Shown: positions 9,358 through 18,088 of the stretch, piece by piece
How positions within the stretch are numbered: the first letter of the stretch is position 1
Layout of the letters: every line of letters begins with the position of its first letter
Assembly: GCF_900100785.1 (NCBI RefSeq)
Contig: NZ_FNCP01000021.1
Span: 24,603-88,602, forward strand
Length of the DNA: 64,000 nucleotides
Direction of reading: 5' to 3'
DNA from: Desulfosporosinus hippei DSM 8344
GTDB taxonomy: Bacteria; Bacillota; Desulfitobacteriia; Desulfitobacteriales; Desulfitobacteriaceae
Notes under the pieces: model-generated
Databases searched by the model: none
What the model saw: the letters and a program-made list of their open reading frames with translations, nothing else
What the model was told of the DNA's origin: nothing
Translations under genes and position numbers: made by a program

Positions 9358-11366
9358 GCTTTCACCGACTGTATTTTGCCAGCCATTTGTGCGCTATTAC
9401 CGCCCTTTCTCATCAAATAAACAACATAACCGACTATAAGAGCCACAGCTGCGAGTCCTCCCAAGAATCCTGCGCCAAAGGTTCCTGTAGTTGCTAAAGT
9501 ACCAATTTGATAGATTAGGAAAGCCAGTGTATAACCCATTCCTAGTTGGAAAGCTACTGCACCAAATAACCACTTGCGAGATTCCATTTCGGAGTTCATG
9601 GCACCTATCGCCGCGAAGCATGGAGGTGTAAAGAGATTAAATACCAGATAAGCAAGTGCAGCTACGGCGCTAATTCCAAATATTGAGCTCACTTCTGCGC
9701 TCCCGCCGACAAGGGCCAATTCTTCAACATCAATAAAGTTTGTTATACTAAAGCAAACAGCTAATGTTCCAACGACGTTTTCTTTAGCAATAAATCCTGT
9801 TACCGCTGCAGCAGCAAACTGCCAGAGGCCGAAGCCCAGGGGAATAAACAGTACTGCCAAAGGTGAGGCAATGCTGGCTAAGATACTTGTCTCCGGAGCA
9901 GTCTCGGCAACGACTTGTAATTGCCAATCGAAGGTTTGTAATATTTGTACTACAGCGTTGCAAACCAGAATAATTGTTCCCGCTTTTATGATAAACGCCT
10001 TAGCTCTCATGAGCATGGAAATGGTTGCTCTCTTAATGCTTGGCATTCTGTATTCCGGAAGTTCCATAATAAAATAGGATTTGGAAAAATCTCCGGTAAT
10101 ACGTCTGATAATCAAGGCACTCATAATGATTACAATTATTCCTAAGAAATACATGGAAGTTCCCACCCAGGCATTATCCCCGAAGAAAACACCCGCGAAA
10201 AGAGCAATGATGGGGAGTTTTGCACCACAAGGCATAAAGGGGGCTAACATAGCAGTGGTACGTCTTTGTCTTTCGTTTTTAATAGTTCTGGTGGCCATAA
10301 TTCCCGGGATGCCACAGCCGGTACCTACAATCATCGGTATAATAGATTTGCCGGATAAGCCGACTTTCTTAAAGAATCTGTCCATAACCACAGCAACCCG
10401 GGCCATATAGCCGCAGTCTTCCAATAGTGCTAAGCAGAAAAACAATACCATAATCAGGGGCAGGAATCCAATCACCGCACCTACACCGCCAATGATTCCA
10501 TCCAGAAGTAAGGCAGCAACAACCGGGTTTACATCTTCCCCTAAGAGTGAGGCTACACTTTCATTCAATAAGTCAATCCAGCCGACAAAAGTATCTGCTA
10601 ACCACGGTCCAACCCAAGACTGGGAAATGGAAAACACCAGCCAGATAATTGCTGCAAAAATGGGAATCCCTAACCATTTGTGAGCGACAATCCTATCAAT
10701 CTGATCTTGCATGGTTTGCTTTTCCGAGCTTACCTTTCTTCTCTCGACTTCACTTACAATGTTATTTACAAAAGCAAACCGTTTTTTATCAGCTTTTTCA
10801 AACTCTTCTTTGGTTGAAGCTTTTTTTGCACCGCCGATATTAGGAGGGATTTGCTTTTTATTGGACTTACCAACAGCTACTACAGCATTCATCAGCTCAA
10901 GCAAACCGTTATTGGTTGATTTTGTCGATACGGTTAGAATCACGGGACACTTAAGTGCATCACTCAACGCCGGTATATCGATAGTGTTGCCTTTTTTCTC
11001 TGTCAAATCACCTTTATTTAAGGCAACAACGACGGGAATACCCAGTTCCAGCAATTGTGTAGTAAAGAACAAGCTTCTGCTTAAATTGGTCGAGTCAACT
11101 ATGTTAATGATAACATCTGGTTTTTCGTTTTGCACAAAGTCTCTGGTTATCGACTCTTCACTAGTGTAAGGTGACATTGAGTAAGCACCGGGTAAGTCCA
11201 CCACAACCAAGTCTTCGTTCCTGGGGTTAAGATTCTGTTTAACGTCCCCTTCTTTTTTCTCCACGGTGACCCCGGCCCAGTTTCCTACATGCTCGATTTT
11301 ACCTGTAATAGCATTAAACAAGGTAGTTTTTCCACTATTAGGGTTTCCGGCTAAAGCAATTTTCAT
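9354..11366 (-). CDS. feoB: ferrous iron transport protein B
   Basis: FeoB is the membrane GTPase that takes up Fe(II) in anaerobes. The 670-residue product has a G-protein domain with GNPNSGKTT (P-loop, residues 8-16), DLPG (G3) and NKGD (G4), followed by a helical spacer and a C-terminal pore region with two Gate domains (including GTGCGIPGIMATRTI and PFMPCGAKLPI). Length is normal for the family. It lies between feoA and the Cys-rich partner. A DtxR-like operator lies 18 bases before its ATG, inside the feoA-feoB gap, so it may have its own control. Confidence 0.97.
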   Translation of the reverse strand: MKIALAGNPNSGKTTLFNAITGKIEHVGNWAGVTVEKKEGDVKQNLNPRNEDLVVVDLPGAYSMSPYTSEESITRDFVQNEKPDVIINIVDSTNLSRSLFFTTQLLELGIPVVVALNKGDLTEKKGNTIDIPALSDALKCPVILTVSTKSTNNGLLELMNAVVAVGKSNKKQIPPNIGGAKKASTKEEFEKADKKRFAFVNNIVSEVERRKVSSEKQTMQDQIDRIVAHKWLGIPIFAAIIWLVFSISQSWVGPWLADTFVGWIDLLNESVASLLGEDVNPVVAALLLDGIIGGVGAVIGFLPLIMVLFFCLALLEDCGYMARVAVVMDRFFKKVGLSGKSIIPMIVGTGCGIPGIMATRTIKNERQRRTTAMLAPFMPCGAKLPIIALFAGVFFGDNAWVGTSMYFLGIIVIIMSALIIRRITGDFSKSYFIMELPEYRMPSIKRATISMLMRAKAFIIKAGTIILVCNAVVQILQTFDWQLQVVAETAPETSILASIASPLAVLFIPLGFGLWQFAAAAVTGFIAKENVVGTLAVCFSITNFIDVEELALVGGSAEVSSIFGISAVAALAYLVFNLFTPPCFAAIGAMNSEMESRKWLFGAVAFQLGMGYTLAFLIYQIGTLATTGTFGAGFLGGLAAVALIVGYVVYLMRKGGNSAQMAGKIQSVKA

Positions 11367-11383
11367 GAGTTCCTCCTTTAATA

Positions 11384-11399
11384 GTTAGTCTAATCTAAC
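11384..11399. promoter_or_regulatory. DtxR-like operator before feoB
   Basis: GTTAG-TCTAAT-CTAAC is a perfect 5-6-5 inverted repeat matching the sites at 1272-1287 and 13260-13275. It lies just upstream of the feoB ribosome site. Confidence 0.65.
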
Positions 11400-11478
11400 T
11401 TTTTATTAATAGTTTGCTTATAGTAAAGATACAATGAATAAATATATCTAAACATAATTTAAATATATTTATTCATAT

Positions 11479-11694
11479 TTATACCATAATAGCCTGTGCC
11501 AAATCCTCATCTATGCTATACCTGGCATCTTTGATGGTTATTATATAATTAGATGCTAGTTTTGAAATAATTGTAACTTTTTCGCCGGGATAACAGCCTA
11601 GCGTAAATAAGAATTCACGAATATCTTCATGATTAGTATTAACGCTATTCACTGTATAAGCTGTATTTAACTTTCCTCTCGATAAAGACATCAT
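11479..11694 (-). CDS. feoA: ferrous iron transport protein A
   Basis: FeoA is a small SH3-like cytoplasmic protein needed for FeoB activity. The 71-residue sequence has the expected layout, with the central FLFTLGCYPGEKVTII and the C-terminal YIITIKDARYSIDEDLAQAI. Of several adjacent ATG codons I choose 11694, six bases after AAGGAG; the ATG at 11700 would abut the ribosome site. It precedes feoB by about 110 bases. Confidence 0.93.
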   Translation of the reverse strand: MMSLSRGKLNTAYTVNSVNTNHEDIREFLFTLGCYPGEKVTIISKLASNYIITIKDARYSIDEDLAQAIMV

Positions 11695-11711
11695 GCTCAT
11701 CTCCTTCGTAA

Positions 11712-11727
11712 GTCAGATTAGACTAAG
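11712..11727. promoter_or_regulatory. degenerate DtxR-like operator before feoA
   Basis: GTCAGATTAGACTAAG matches the feoB site, read on the other strand, at 14 of 16 positions and sits about 20 bases upstream of feoA. Another partial copy (TTAGTAGTCTAA) occurs near 11773. The rest of the gap to 11977 is AT-rich with no gene seen. Confidence 0.5.
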
Positions 11728-11977
11728 TACACGACTTGCTGATCCGCCTTATTAACACTATTTGAGTTTGTTTTAGTAGTCTAATTTTATCCTCATTGAT
11801 AATGAAAGTCAATATCCAATTATAGATTTTTGTCTTGGCTTCTGAGATGGTTTTAAATATTTTAAGAGTAAGCTAGCCTGAGGGTATTAATTCCTACATT
11901 CAGCTTAAACGAGCTTATGAAGTGTATTGATTATAACGAGGATCGTCCGTGTCCTGGTTCTCTGTCTTGTATGACAA

Positions 11978-13078
11978 TTATTCTGTAATGAGAATCAATT
12001 CGTGAGAGCACAAAATCTGATTCTTCCCTTCTGATTTTGCCTGGTATAATAGTTGATCAACAAAATTAAAGAGTATATTGCGCTTATAATACGGATCTAG
12101 GCAAACCCCTCCAGCTACTCCCCCACTAATGGTTACAGTAATCGCTTGATTATCGATACTAAAAACATGGGCAGCAATAGTATTTCTAATCCTTTCACAA
12201 ATCTCGGCACTGTCTTTTGACAAAGTATCTGGAAATATGATAGCAAATTCTTCTCCGCCATATCTGGCAGCAACGTCAGTTTTTCTAATGTTAGCTTGAA
12301 TTAAGCAGGAAATTTCTTGTAAGATCTTATCTCCCGCTAAATGCCCATAAGTATCATTAATTTTCTTGAAATCATCAATATCCAAGATAGCAAGACTGAA
12401 AGCACTTTTAGACTTACAGGAACGAAGAATAATATCCTTGTAATAAATGTAAAAAGTCTTGTGATTATTTAGATTGGTTAAAAAATCTTTACTGACCATT
12501 TCGTTGAGCATATGGTTTTTATGTTCCAGATCATCATACATGTAGCACATTTTGTTTTCCAATTTATTAATCTCGTCAACCATAGTAGACATGATATGTC
12601 CCAATAAATAAAACAACAAGATATGCACAACCACATCTAAGGAAGCTAATGCTGTCAGATCCTCCTGAATAATCACCAGAACTACATAACACATGGCTGT
12701 GAAATAACTACAAACCTTGGTGAGTTTGCGATTAGAAATCATAGTAATTAACACGAGATATATATAGAACAAATGCGAAAGAATATAAAAAAAATCCCGG
12801 GCTAAATATAAGAAAAAGCAAAGGAAAATACCATCAAGAAAGATACTCCAAGCAACTGGAAAGTAGTCCTCTGCCCCCTTAAAATAAACCTTGTGCACGA
12901 ATATCCCTACTTTGACAATAACAAATGATGTATATACAATTACAAAAATCAGGCTATATGTAAACTCGTTTTGAAAGAAATATTTATAAAGAAGAATGAT
13001 ACCAAAAATACTCATCACCTGAAGGGCAAGGTAAAACTCATAAATTACTCTTGAGCGAAACTCATGAACATTATTCAC
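11978..13078 (-). CDS. membrane diguanylate cyclase (GGDEF)
   Basis: The predicted product makes cyclic di-GMP. About 190 N-terminal residues form six or so membrane helices with no named sensor motif, then a short coiled segment leads into a GGDEF domain with the active-site motif RYGGEEF. An RKTD sequence five residues before GGEEF matches the inhibitory I-site (RxxD), so feedback inhibition is likely. I start at GTG 13078 because AAAGGAG lies seven bases upstream. The GTG at 13141 has no site. The gene is divergent from the DtxR-family gene, and two operator-like sites lie between them. Confidence 0.88.
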   Translation of the reverse strand: MNNVHEFRSRVIYEFYLALQVMSIFGIILLYKYFFQNEFTYSLIFVIVYTSFVIVKVGIFVHKVYFKGAEDYFPVAWSIFLDGIFLCFFLYLARDFFYILSHLFYIYLVLITMISNRKLTKVCSYFTAMCYVVLVIIQEDLTALASLDVVVHILLFYLLGHIMSTMVDEINKLENKMCYMYDDLEHKNHMLNEMVSKDFLTNLNNHKTFYIYYKDIILRSCKSKSAFSLAILDIDDFKKINDTYGHLAGDKILQEISCLIQANIRKTDVAARYGGEEFAIIFPDTLSKDSAEICERIRNTIAAHVFSIDNQAITVTISGGVAGGVCLDPYYKRNILFNFVDQLLYQAKSEGKNQILCSHELILITE

Positions 13079-13219
13079 ATGGCAACTCCTTTCTGGATAA
13101 CTATAGTCATTATTCATTTTCCAATCTTTTTGCTTTAGCACTGGTAAAATAGGGTTACTTTTAGTCGAACAAAGCTACTAAATCTTGCATTCAAGGATTA
13201 GTAATATACTCATAAATTT

Positions 13220-13235
13220 GTTAGAGTAGGCTTAC
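13220..13235. promoter_or_regulatory. DtxR-like operator, one mismatch
   Basis: GTTAG-AGTAGG-CTTAC differs from the 5-6-5 consensus at one position. It lies 142 bases before the diguanylate cyclase start. Confidence 0.5.
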
Positions 13236-13259
13236 TTTATCGTTATTAAGGTGCAAATT

Positions 13260-13275
13260 GTTAGATCTGTCTAAC
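13260..13275. promoter_or_regulatory. DtxR-like operator between GGDEF and dtxR-type genes
   Basis: GTTAG-ATCTGT-CTAAC is a perfect 5-6-5 repeat, 40 bases from the preceding copy. It is 180 bases upstream of the regulator gene. A TATAAT at 13419-13424 may be that gene's -10 element. Confidence 0.6.
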
Positions 13276-13455
13276 ATTTTATGGTCTGCTTAATTATTTG
13301 TCAAGATACATTATAAGCATACACGGTATTCGGATTTTTCAAGAGCGAAAAAAACTCACTTTTAGCAAAAAGTTATCCTATAGCTTACGGTTGATTTTTA
13401 TAAAGAAATATGAAAAACTATAATAGTAGCTCATACTCTTAAAGGAGAATGTTTA

Positions 13456-13836
13456 ATGGGAAAGTTAACATTTGCTATGGAAAACTATTTAGAAGCGATA
13501 TATGAACTTTCAACCGACGGAACAGGAGCAAGAATTTCAGATATTGCCGAACGATTAGGGGTCACAAAGGCCAGCGCCAACAGTGCTATGTCTACCCTTT
13601 CAGAAAAAGGATTGATCATCAATGAAAAATACAAGGAAATATTTCTAACTCCTACCGGACGTGAGTTTGCAGAGTTCACATCAAAAAAACACCAAGTCAT
13701 CGAACAGTTTTTTACCCAGATACTAAAAGTTGACATAGCCATTGCAGATCAGGACGCTTGTGCAATTGAGCATGTCATCAGCAATGATTCAATTCATGCC
13801 ATGCAAGAGTTTCTTATTAAGAAATCAAAAAACTAA
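13456..13836 (+). CDS. DtxR/MntR-family metal-dependent regulator
   Basis: The 126-residue protein has an N-terminal winged helix (ISDIAERLGVTKASANSAMS) and a short dimerisation region with ACAIEHVIS, the conserved Cys-x2-Glu-His metal-ligand segment of the family. It lacks the C-terminal SH3-like domain of DtxR and so resembles the short MntR/IdeR-like forms found with feo genes. ATG 13456 follows AAAGGAG. The nearby GTTAG-N6-CTAAC sites fit the operator style of this family, so autoregulation and control of feoAB are likely but inferred. Confidence 0.9.
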   Translation: MGKLTFAMENYLEAIYELSTDGTGARISDIAERLGVTKASANSAMSTLSEKGLIINEKYKEIFLTPTGREFAEFTSKKHQVIEQFFTQILKVDIAIADQDACAIEHVISNDSIHAMQEFLIKKSKN

Positions 13837-13854
13837 CCTACATTGAGCGAATAT

Positions 13855-13895
13855 AAAAAGGCCTTTTCCCACATTAATGGGAAGAGGCCTTTTGT
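13855..13895. terminator. bidirectional terminator between convergent genes
   Basis: AAAAGGCCTTTTCCCA pairs with TGGGAAGAGGCCTTTT (one mismatch). It serves the dtxR-type gene on the plus strand and the His-rich gene on the minus strand. Confidence 0.8.
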
Positions 13896-13925
13896 GTCGG
13901 CATTCACCTTTTTTATGACATCTGA

Positions 13926-14261
13926 TTATTCTGCTGTTTTCTTTTCCTCGCTCTGACTTACTGTAGTTTCACTCTTGGGGGGATTTCCGTGGTGTCCATG
14001 GTGTCCATGGTGTCCATGCTGGCAATGCCCATGCCCTCCGCCATGATGAGCATGATGTTTATGCATTGCTTTAAAAAACTGATGAATCGGGGATTCGCCG
14101 CCGGGATGTTCGAACCCGGCTTGTTTAGCTTTCTCTCTGAAATTCAAGAAGGCTTCAAAGGCTTCTAATTTCCCTCTTAGTTTCTCTTTGTTGCCCTTGA
14201 GGGTCACTGTGAAGCCTTCATCGTTTTCTGTAAAGCTGAACTCAAAGTTCTCTAAACTCAT
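13926..14261 (-). CDS. His-rich, probably metal-binding protein
   Basis: The 111-residue protein has an N-terminal part with beta-strand-like text (FEFSFTENDEGFTVTLKG), a helical middle and a His-rich tail containing HKHHAHH, GHGHCQHGHH and tandem GHH units. At the DNA level the tail contains a 9-base tandem repeat (GTGTCCATG units at about 13990-14016 of the plus strand). Such tails bind nickel, zinc or cobalt in many bacteria. It is convergent with the DtxR-family gene. The function is not known beyond probable metal buffering. Confidence 0.7.
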   Translation of the reverse strand: MSLENFEFSFTENDEGFTVTLKGNKEKLRGKLEAFEAFLNFREKAKQAGFEHPGGESPIHQFFKAMHKHHAHHGGGHGHCQHGHHGHHGHHGNPPKSETTVSQSEEKKTAE

Positions 14262-14357
14262 TAATAAGCACTCCTTTTCAAATGTTATATTTTAATGGAT
14301 ATGAACCTCATTCTAATAACTCCTGGAACCAGTCCTATTCTGCGCTGACATTGTTGC

Positions 14358-16070
14358 TTAGGGATGAAAACGAGGCTTTTGAAATCCTGAAGATCCACCC
14401 CTGCTCCTGCCACTATGCCCCATTCTCTTTCTTCCCGAAGAACCTGAATTGGATTTCAGAAAGGAAGCGAAGGTAAGCCCGGCAAGAATAATTAGCATTA
14501 ATCCCACCTTAAAATAGGAACCCTCGAGCAAAATAGTTCCTGAAATCAAGAACCCACTGCTAATAATCGCCCTCACAATCCGGCTTGTCTGGTCCTTCTG
14601 GCTCTGTAAAAGATTCGACTCAAAACTCCTGGAAGGATGAAGTCTGATCTCGCCACCTTCGAGACCTGAAATAAACCGATTTAATTTTTCGGGCAGAGTA
14701 ACAACCTCTGTCAGGGTTTTTTTGGCCTGATCGATAATAAAGCCTGTAGGGTTGTTTCCCGCTGCTTCCCCGGCCAACAACTCTTCCGCATAGGGCCGAA
14801 GGGTCTTAATAAGATCAAGCTGAGGATTCAGTCCTCCACAAATCCCCATGATAGTTAACAGGGACTTTCCTAAAAACAGGGTTCGAGCCGGAATTTGAAA
14901 AGGCTGAGAATACATAAACTCTCTCAACTCCAAGAGCAATTCTTCGGAATTGACGTTTCTCAGATTGGGATCCTCAAAGACATTAGCTAAGATCAATTTT
15001 AACCCCTTCGCCAAAGTCTGTTTGTCAGCATGGGATCGAAGAAATCCCAAGTTTTCAAAGACAGTTACCATCTGATCCGTATCTTTCTTAAACACGGCTA
15101 GAATAAAGGCCATCAATTCTTCCCGCATGCCTTTTTCAATCCGCCCTACCATTCCAAAATCTATAAATATAAGAGTACCATCCTCTTTAACTAATAAATT
15201 TCCGGGATGGGGATCAGCATGAAAAAATGCATCAGAGAGTAATTGCTGAACATAGGCCGAAATCAAAGTATCTGCCAGTTCTGCCCTGTCAATTCCTGCC
15301 CTGGCCAGGTTCTCGTAATCGTTCACCTTACAGCCTGTGACGTATTCCATCACTAAGACATGCTGAGTCGTGTACTCCCAATGGACTTCAGGTACGTTAA
15401 TTCGCGAGTCCCCTGAGAAATTTGCCCGGAAGATATCCGCGTGTTGACCTTCTTTGAGGTAATCCAGTTCATCCTGAGTAGTTTCCACGAACTCGTTATA
15501 GATCTGCTCCAAATCCACCGCAGCACGTATCTTGGGGTAGCGCTTGGCAAAGGTCACCATAAAGCGAAGGGCGTTGAAGTCTGTCTGAATGATTTTCTCA
15601 ATCCCGGGTCGCAAGACCTTAACCGCTACTTTATTCTGTCCCTGAATCTCAGCGACATGAACTTGCCCCAAGGAAGCAGAAGCAATCGCTTCTCTGGAAA
15701 AATTCAAAAAAACTTCAGAAATCGGTTTGCCATATTCCTCTTCAATCCGCTTAATAATTTCCTCGGTACCTACCGGCTTAACAGCGTCCTGCAGCTTGGA
15801 AAGTTCATTTGTGTATTCCTCTGGCAGAACATCCACCCTGGCACTAAAAAACTGCCCTAGTTTGATAAGAAGCCCACCCAGTTCCGTCGCCGTCTCTGTA
15901 AATACAGCAGCTTGTTTCCCATATACCCCTTTGATTTGCTTCTGATAGTTTTCGTCACTTAGAAATCTCTTTTTTTTATTTATCCACCAGAGCTGAAATA
16001 CAAATTGGAGGAACATTGAGATAATCCTTCGAAAGCGTTTATCCTTAATAAATCTAATAATGATCGGCAT
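14358..16070 (-). CDS. UbiB/AarF/ABC1 atypical kinase-like protein
   Basis: This 570-residue protein has the signature motifs of the family in order: KLGQFFSAR, the Ala-rich loop ASASLGQVH, VAVKVLRP, the HADPHPGN catalytic loop and DFGM. Two C-terminal membrane helices follow (about residues 500-545). Family members act in isoprenoid quinone or lipid metabolism as ATP-dependent small-molecule kinases or chaperones. In this bacterium menaquinone is the likely quinone. The ATG follows TAGGAGGAA. No quinone gene lies nearby. Confidence 0.92.
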   Translation of the reverse strand: MPIIIRFIKDKRFRRIISMFLQFVFQLWWINKKKRFLSDENYQKQIKGVYGKQAAVFTETATELGGLLIKLGQFFSARVDVLPEEYTNELSKLQDAVKPVGTEEIIKRIEEEYGKPISEVFLNFSREAIASASLGQVHVAEIQGQNKVAVKVLRPGIEKIIQTDFNALRFMVTFAKRYPKIRAAVDLEQIYNEFVETTQDELDYLKEGQHADIFRANFSGDSRINVPEVHWEYTTQHVLVMEYVTGCKVNDYENLARAGIDRAELADTLISAYVQQLLSDAFFHADPHPGNLLVKEDGTLIFIDFGMVGRIEKGMREELMAFILAVFKKDTDQMVTVFENLGFLRSHADKQTLAKGLKLILANVFEDPNLRNVNSEELLLELREFMYSQPFQIPARTLFLGKSLLTIMGICGGLNPQLDLIKTLRPYAEELLAGEAAGNNPTGFIIDQAKKTLTEVVTLPEKLNRFISGLEGGEIRLHPSRSFESNLLQSQKDQTSRIVRAIISSGFLISGTILLEGSYFKVGLMLIILAGLTFASFLKSNSGSSGRKRMGHSGRSRGGSSGFQKPRFHP

Positions 16071-16164
16071 CTAATTCCTCCTAGTTACAACCTTGCACTT
16101 TATGTTTACTTAAGTTGAGTCAGACTTTAAACATTCCTCTTCCTCCGGTAATGCTGATTAAGCC

Positions 16165-16431
16165 CTATTCTTTGGTTTTATTCGGATCCGAATCCTTTTC
16201 GCAAGAATTAAACAGCTCTTCAAAGAACCTACTTTTTCTGAACATCATATCGGCAAATCTGGTCATGACATCTGATTTAAATAAGATTACAATCCCTCTT
16301 CTCTTATTGCCAAGCACGATTAGCTTTTCACCGGGTACGATACCGATCTCTTCTCTGGCCTCGGCAGGAATAACAACTTGTCCGCGTTCTCCCATAACTG
16401 TCGAGCCATAGAACTTACCATGATGCATCAT
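16165..16431 (-). CDS. AbrB/MazE/SpoVT-type transcription factor
   Basis: The 88-residue product carries a swapped-hairpin AbrB domain near its N-terminus: GSTVMGERGQVVIPAEAREEIGI, then GEKLIVLGN. The C-terminal 40 residues are charged and unlike known domains. I choose ATG 16431 because AGAGGTGG lies five bases before it; a GTG at 16440 overlaps that site. Directly upstream are repeated ATCATACTT half-sites, a probable self-recognised operator. No toxin gene is adjacent, so a transition-state-type regulator is likelier than an antitoxin. Confidence 0.85.
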   Translation of the reverse strand: MMHHGKFYGSTVMGERGQVVIPAEAREEIGIVPGEKLIVLGNKRRGIVILFKSDVMTRFADMMFRKSRFFEELFNSCEKDSDPNKTKE

Positions 16432-16446
16432 TCTTACCACCTCTAT

Positions 16447-16475
16447 AAGTATGATACATCATACTTATCATACTT
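16447..16475. promoter_or_regulatory. iterated half-site operator before the AbrB-type gene
   Basis: AAGTATGAT (16447-16455) forms an inverted repeat with ATCATACTT (16458-16466), which is repeated immediately at 16467-16475. The array covers the likely promoter of the gene starting at 16431. Confidence 0.6.
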
Positions 16476-16545
16476 GCAACATATTCCTGTTCGAAAGGGA
16501 GCTAAAGGCTGTAGACGGTACACACCAGGATACTAATCTACTTCA

Positions 16546-16590
16546 GCAAAAAAGGACTGCAACAAACTAAATTCCAGTTTGTTGCAGTCC
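16546..16590 (-). terminator. intrinsic terminator of the dms-type operon
   Basis: A 15-bp perfect stem (16554-16568 with 16576-16590) is followed on the minus strand by seven T. It lies 26 bases past the dmsC-type gene. Confidence 0.9.
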
Positions 16591-16615
16591 TTGATTATTA
16601 GTTAATATTCTTCAA

Positions 16616-17491
16616 TTAGCCGACCATAATAGACACTGCAGAAGCATAGAATACATATCTGCCAATAAATTCTCCGACAAGAATTAAGGCCACAGCTAAG
16701 AGAATACTGTTTGCAGGAAGAGTTTTCACTCCCTTGCTTTGCTTTGATATAAGGTTTGTAAGCATAATAACTCCGACGAGTGAGAATGCCCACCTTATGA
16801 TTAGAGGAATCAGGTAGCTGCCGGTTAAGAGCATGCTTGAAGCTTGGGCAGCCGGGTCGCCACTATTTAGATTACCAAAGAAAACCGGCAGGTAGATCAG
16901 GGGTATAATCAAGGCCACTGCACCTACATAACAGACCTTTTTAAGGACCGCCATCACCTCAGAGGATAAAGTCTGTCCTTTGGCTATATGCCCAATCAGA
17001 GCTATGGCCCCGGCGCATCCCAACACGAAGGTAGCGCCAAAGAAGGCAATATAGGTATGGGCATTGGACCAGGCAGGACGGATGGAATTGCTATAGATAC
17101 TTGCCATGCTAAGGATGGTTAATAGTCCGACAAAAGAAGTAAGCCACCCCAGACTGTTGCCTGAACTTTCTTTCTGATAAGCCTTGTAAGTGAAAAACCA
17201 TAGAACTAAAAATCCTCCGGCTGTGAGTATTTCACGACTTAACCATGACGATCCTAAGTTCAAGAGAGATCGATAGGCACCAAATGGGGTACCCAGGTGA
17301 AAGAGGGAGAAGATTAGAGCCAGGGCCATGAGTGGACCGACTGCTCCAATGCCGAAATTCGTAAGATTTCGAGCTGCTAAGGCATCTTTTGGGGCTAACA
17401 GGGAACGCACGAGCACTAGCAGAATAAAACTTCCAATTGCTAGTTGACTGATTAGAGTAAACATCATTAAGGGCCATTCTTCAGCAAACAT
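16616..17491 (-). CDS. dmsC: DMSO reductase-type membrane anchor subunit
   Basis: This 291-residue hydrophobic protein has about eight membrane helices and matches the DmsC anchor, which oxidises menaquinol and passes electrons to the iron-sulfur subunit. Family-like text includes LGTPFGAYRSLLNLGSSWLS and WSNAHTYIAFFGATFVLGC. The ATG follows AAAGGAGG. It is the last gene of the operon torD-dmsA-dmsB-dmsC and is followed by a strong terminator. The true electron acceptor may be DMSO, another S- or N-oxide, or an oxyanion. Confidence 0.9.
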   Translation of the reverse strand: MFAEEWPLMMFTLISQLAIGSFILLVLVRSLLAPKDALAARNLTNFGIGAVGPLMALALIFSLFHLGTPFGAYRSLLNLGSSWLSREILTAGGFLVLWFFTYKAYQKESSGNSLGWLTSFVGLLTILSMASIYSNSIRPAWSNAHTYIAFFGATFVLGCAGAIALIGHIAKGQTLSSEVMAVLKKVCYVGAVALIIPLIYLPVFFGNLNSGDPAAQASSMLLTGSYLIPLIIRWAFSLVGVIMLTNLISKQSKGVKTLPANSILLAVALILVGEFIGRYVFYASAVSIMVG

Positions 17492-17521
17492 TGATCAGGC
17501 CTCCTTTATCACTTGCTTGAA

Positions 17522-18073
17522 CTACTTCATAGCTTCTTTATTGGGATGAATAGTCAAATGCGGCTTGGTAATTCCTGAGTCGGGTAATCCTTTGATGTCT
17601 GCTGTACTGCCATATTTTTTACGCAGTTCTTCGATATCCCCAAATTCAAGAGCTCTCATTTGACAAGCTGCTACGCAAGCAGGCTCTTCCCCGGCGTCAA
17701 TCAGATCCACACAGAAATTACACTTTCCGGATTTGCCTTTGGATTCGATATATTTAGGTTGACCGTAAGGGCAAGACCAAGTGCACATCTTGCAGCCTAT
17801 GCATTTCCCTTCGTCGAACATGACAATCCCGTCTTTTTCCCTTTTGTACAGGGCCCCGGTAGGACAATTCTTTGTACACTTAGGTTCTGCACAATGATTG
17901 CAGGCAATCGAGAGATTGTAAGCCCAGGGGTTGGGAAACTCTCCCCCTTCGAAATTATAAACCTTGCGGAAAAGTGTCCCTACTTCCAAATCATTCTTAT
18001 CACTACAGGCAATTTGACATACTTTGCAACTGGTGCAAATCGTCATATCATAATAAAATCCTAGTTGTGCCAT
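17522..18073 (-). CDS. dmsB: DMSO reductase-type iron-sulfur subunit
   Basis: The 183-residue protein has sixteen Cys residues in four ferredoxin-like groups: CTSCKVCQIAC, CNHCAEPKCTKNC, CIGCKMCTWSC and the split pair CNFC...CVAAC. This is the usual four [4Fe-4S] arrangement of DmsB-type electron-transfer subunits linking the quinol-oxidising anchor to the molybdenum subunit. It has no signal of its own and would be exported with the Tat-bearing partner. The ATG follows AGAGGTGA, 15 bases after dmsA. Confidence 0.93.
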   Translation of the reverse strand: MAQLGFYYDMTICTSCKVCQIACSDKNDLEVGTLFRKVYNFEGGEFPNPWAYNLSIACNHCAEPKCTKNCPTGALYKREKDGIVMFDEGKCIGCKMCTWSCPYGQPKYIESKGKSGKCNFCVDLIDAGEEPACVAACQMRALEFGDIEELRKKYGSTADIKGLPDSGITKPHLTIHPNKEAMK

Positions 18074-18088
18074 TCTTGTTCACCTCTC

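Noticed and set aside
10081..11169. Several plus-strand frames of 60-150 codons
   Set aside because: They are shadows antisense to feoB, with no independent family text or ribosome sites.
13980..14050. CRISPR or satellite repeat
   Set aside because: The short tandem units are in frame and encode the His-rich tail.
15441..15860. 139-codon plus-strand frame
   Set aside because: It is antisense to the UbiB-like kinase, whose motifs are complete across the region.
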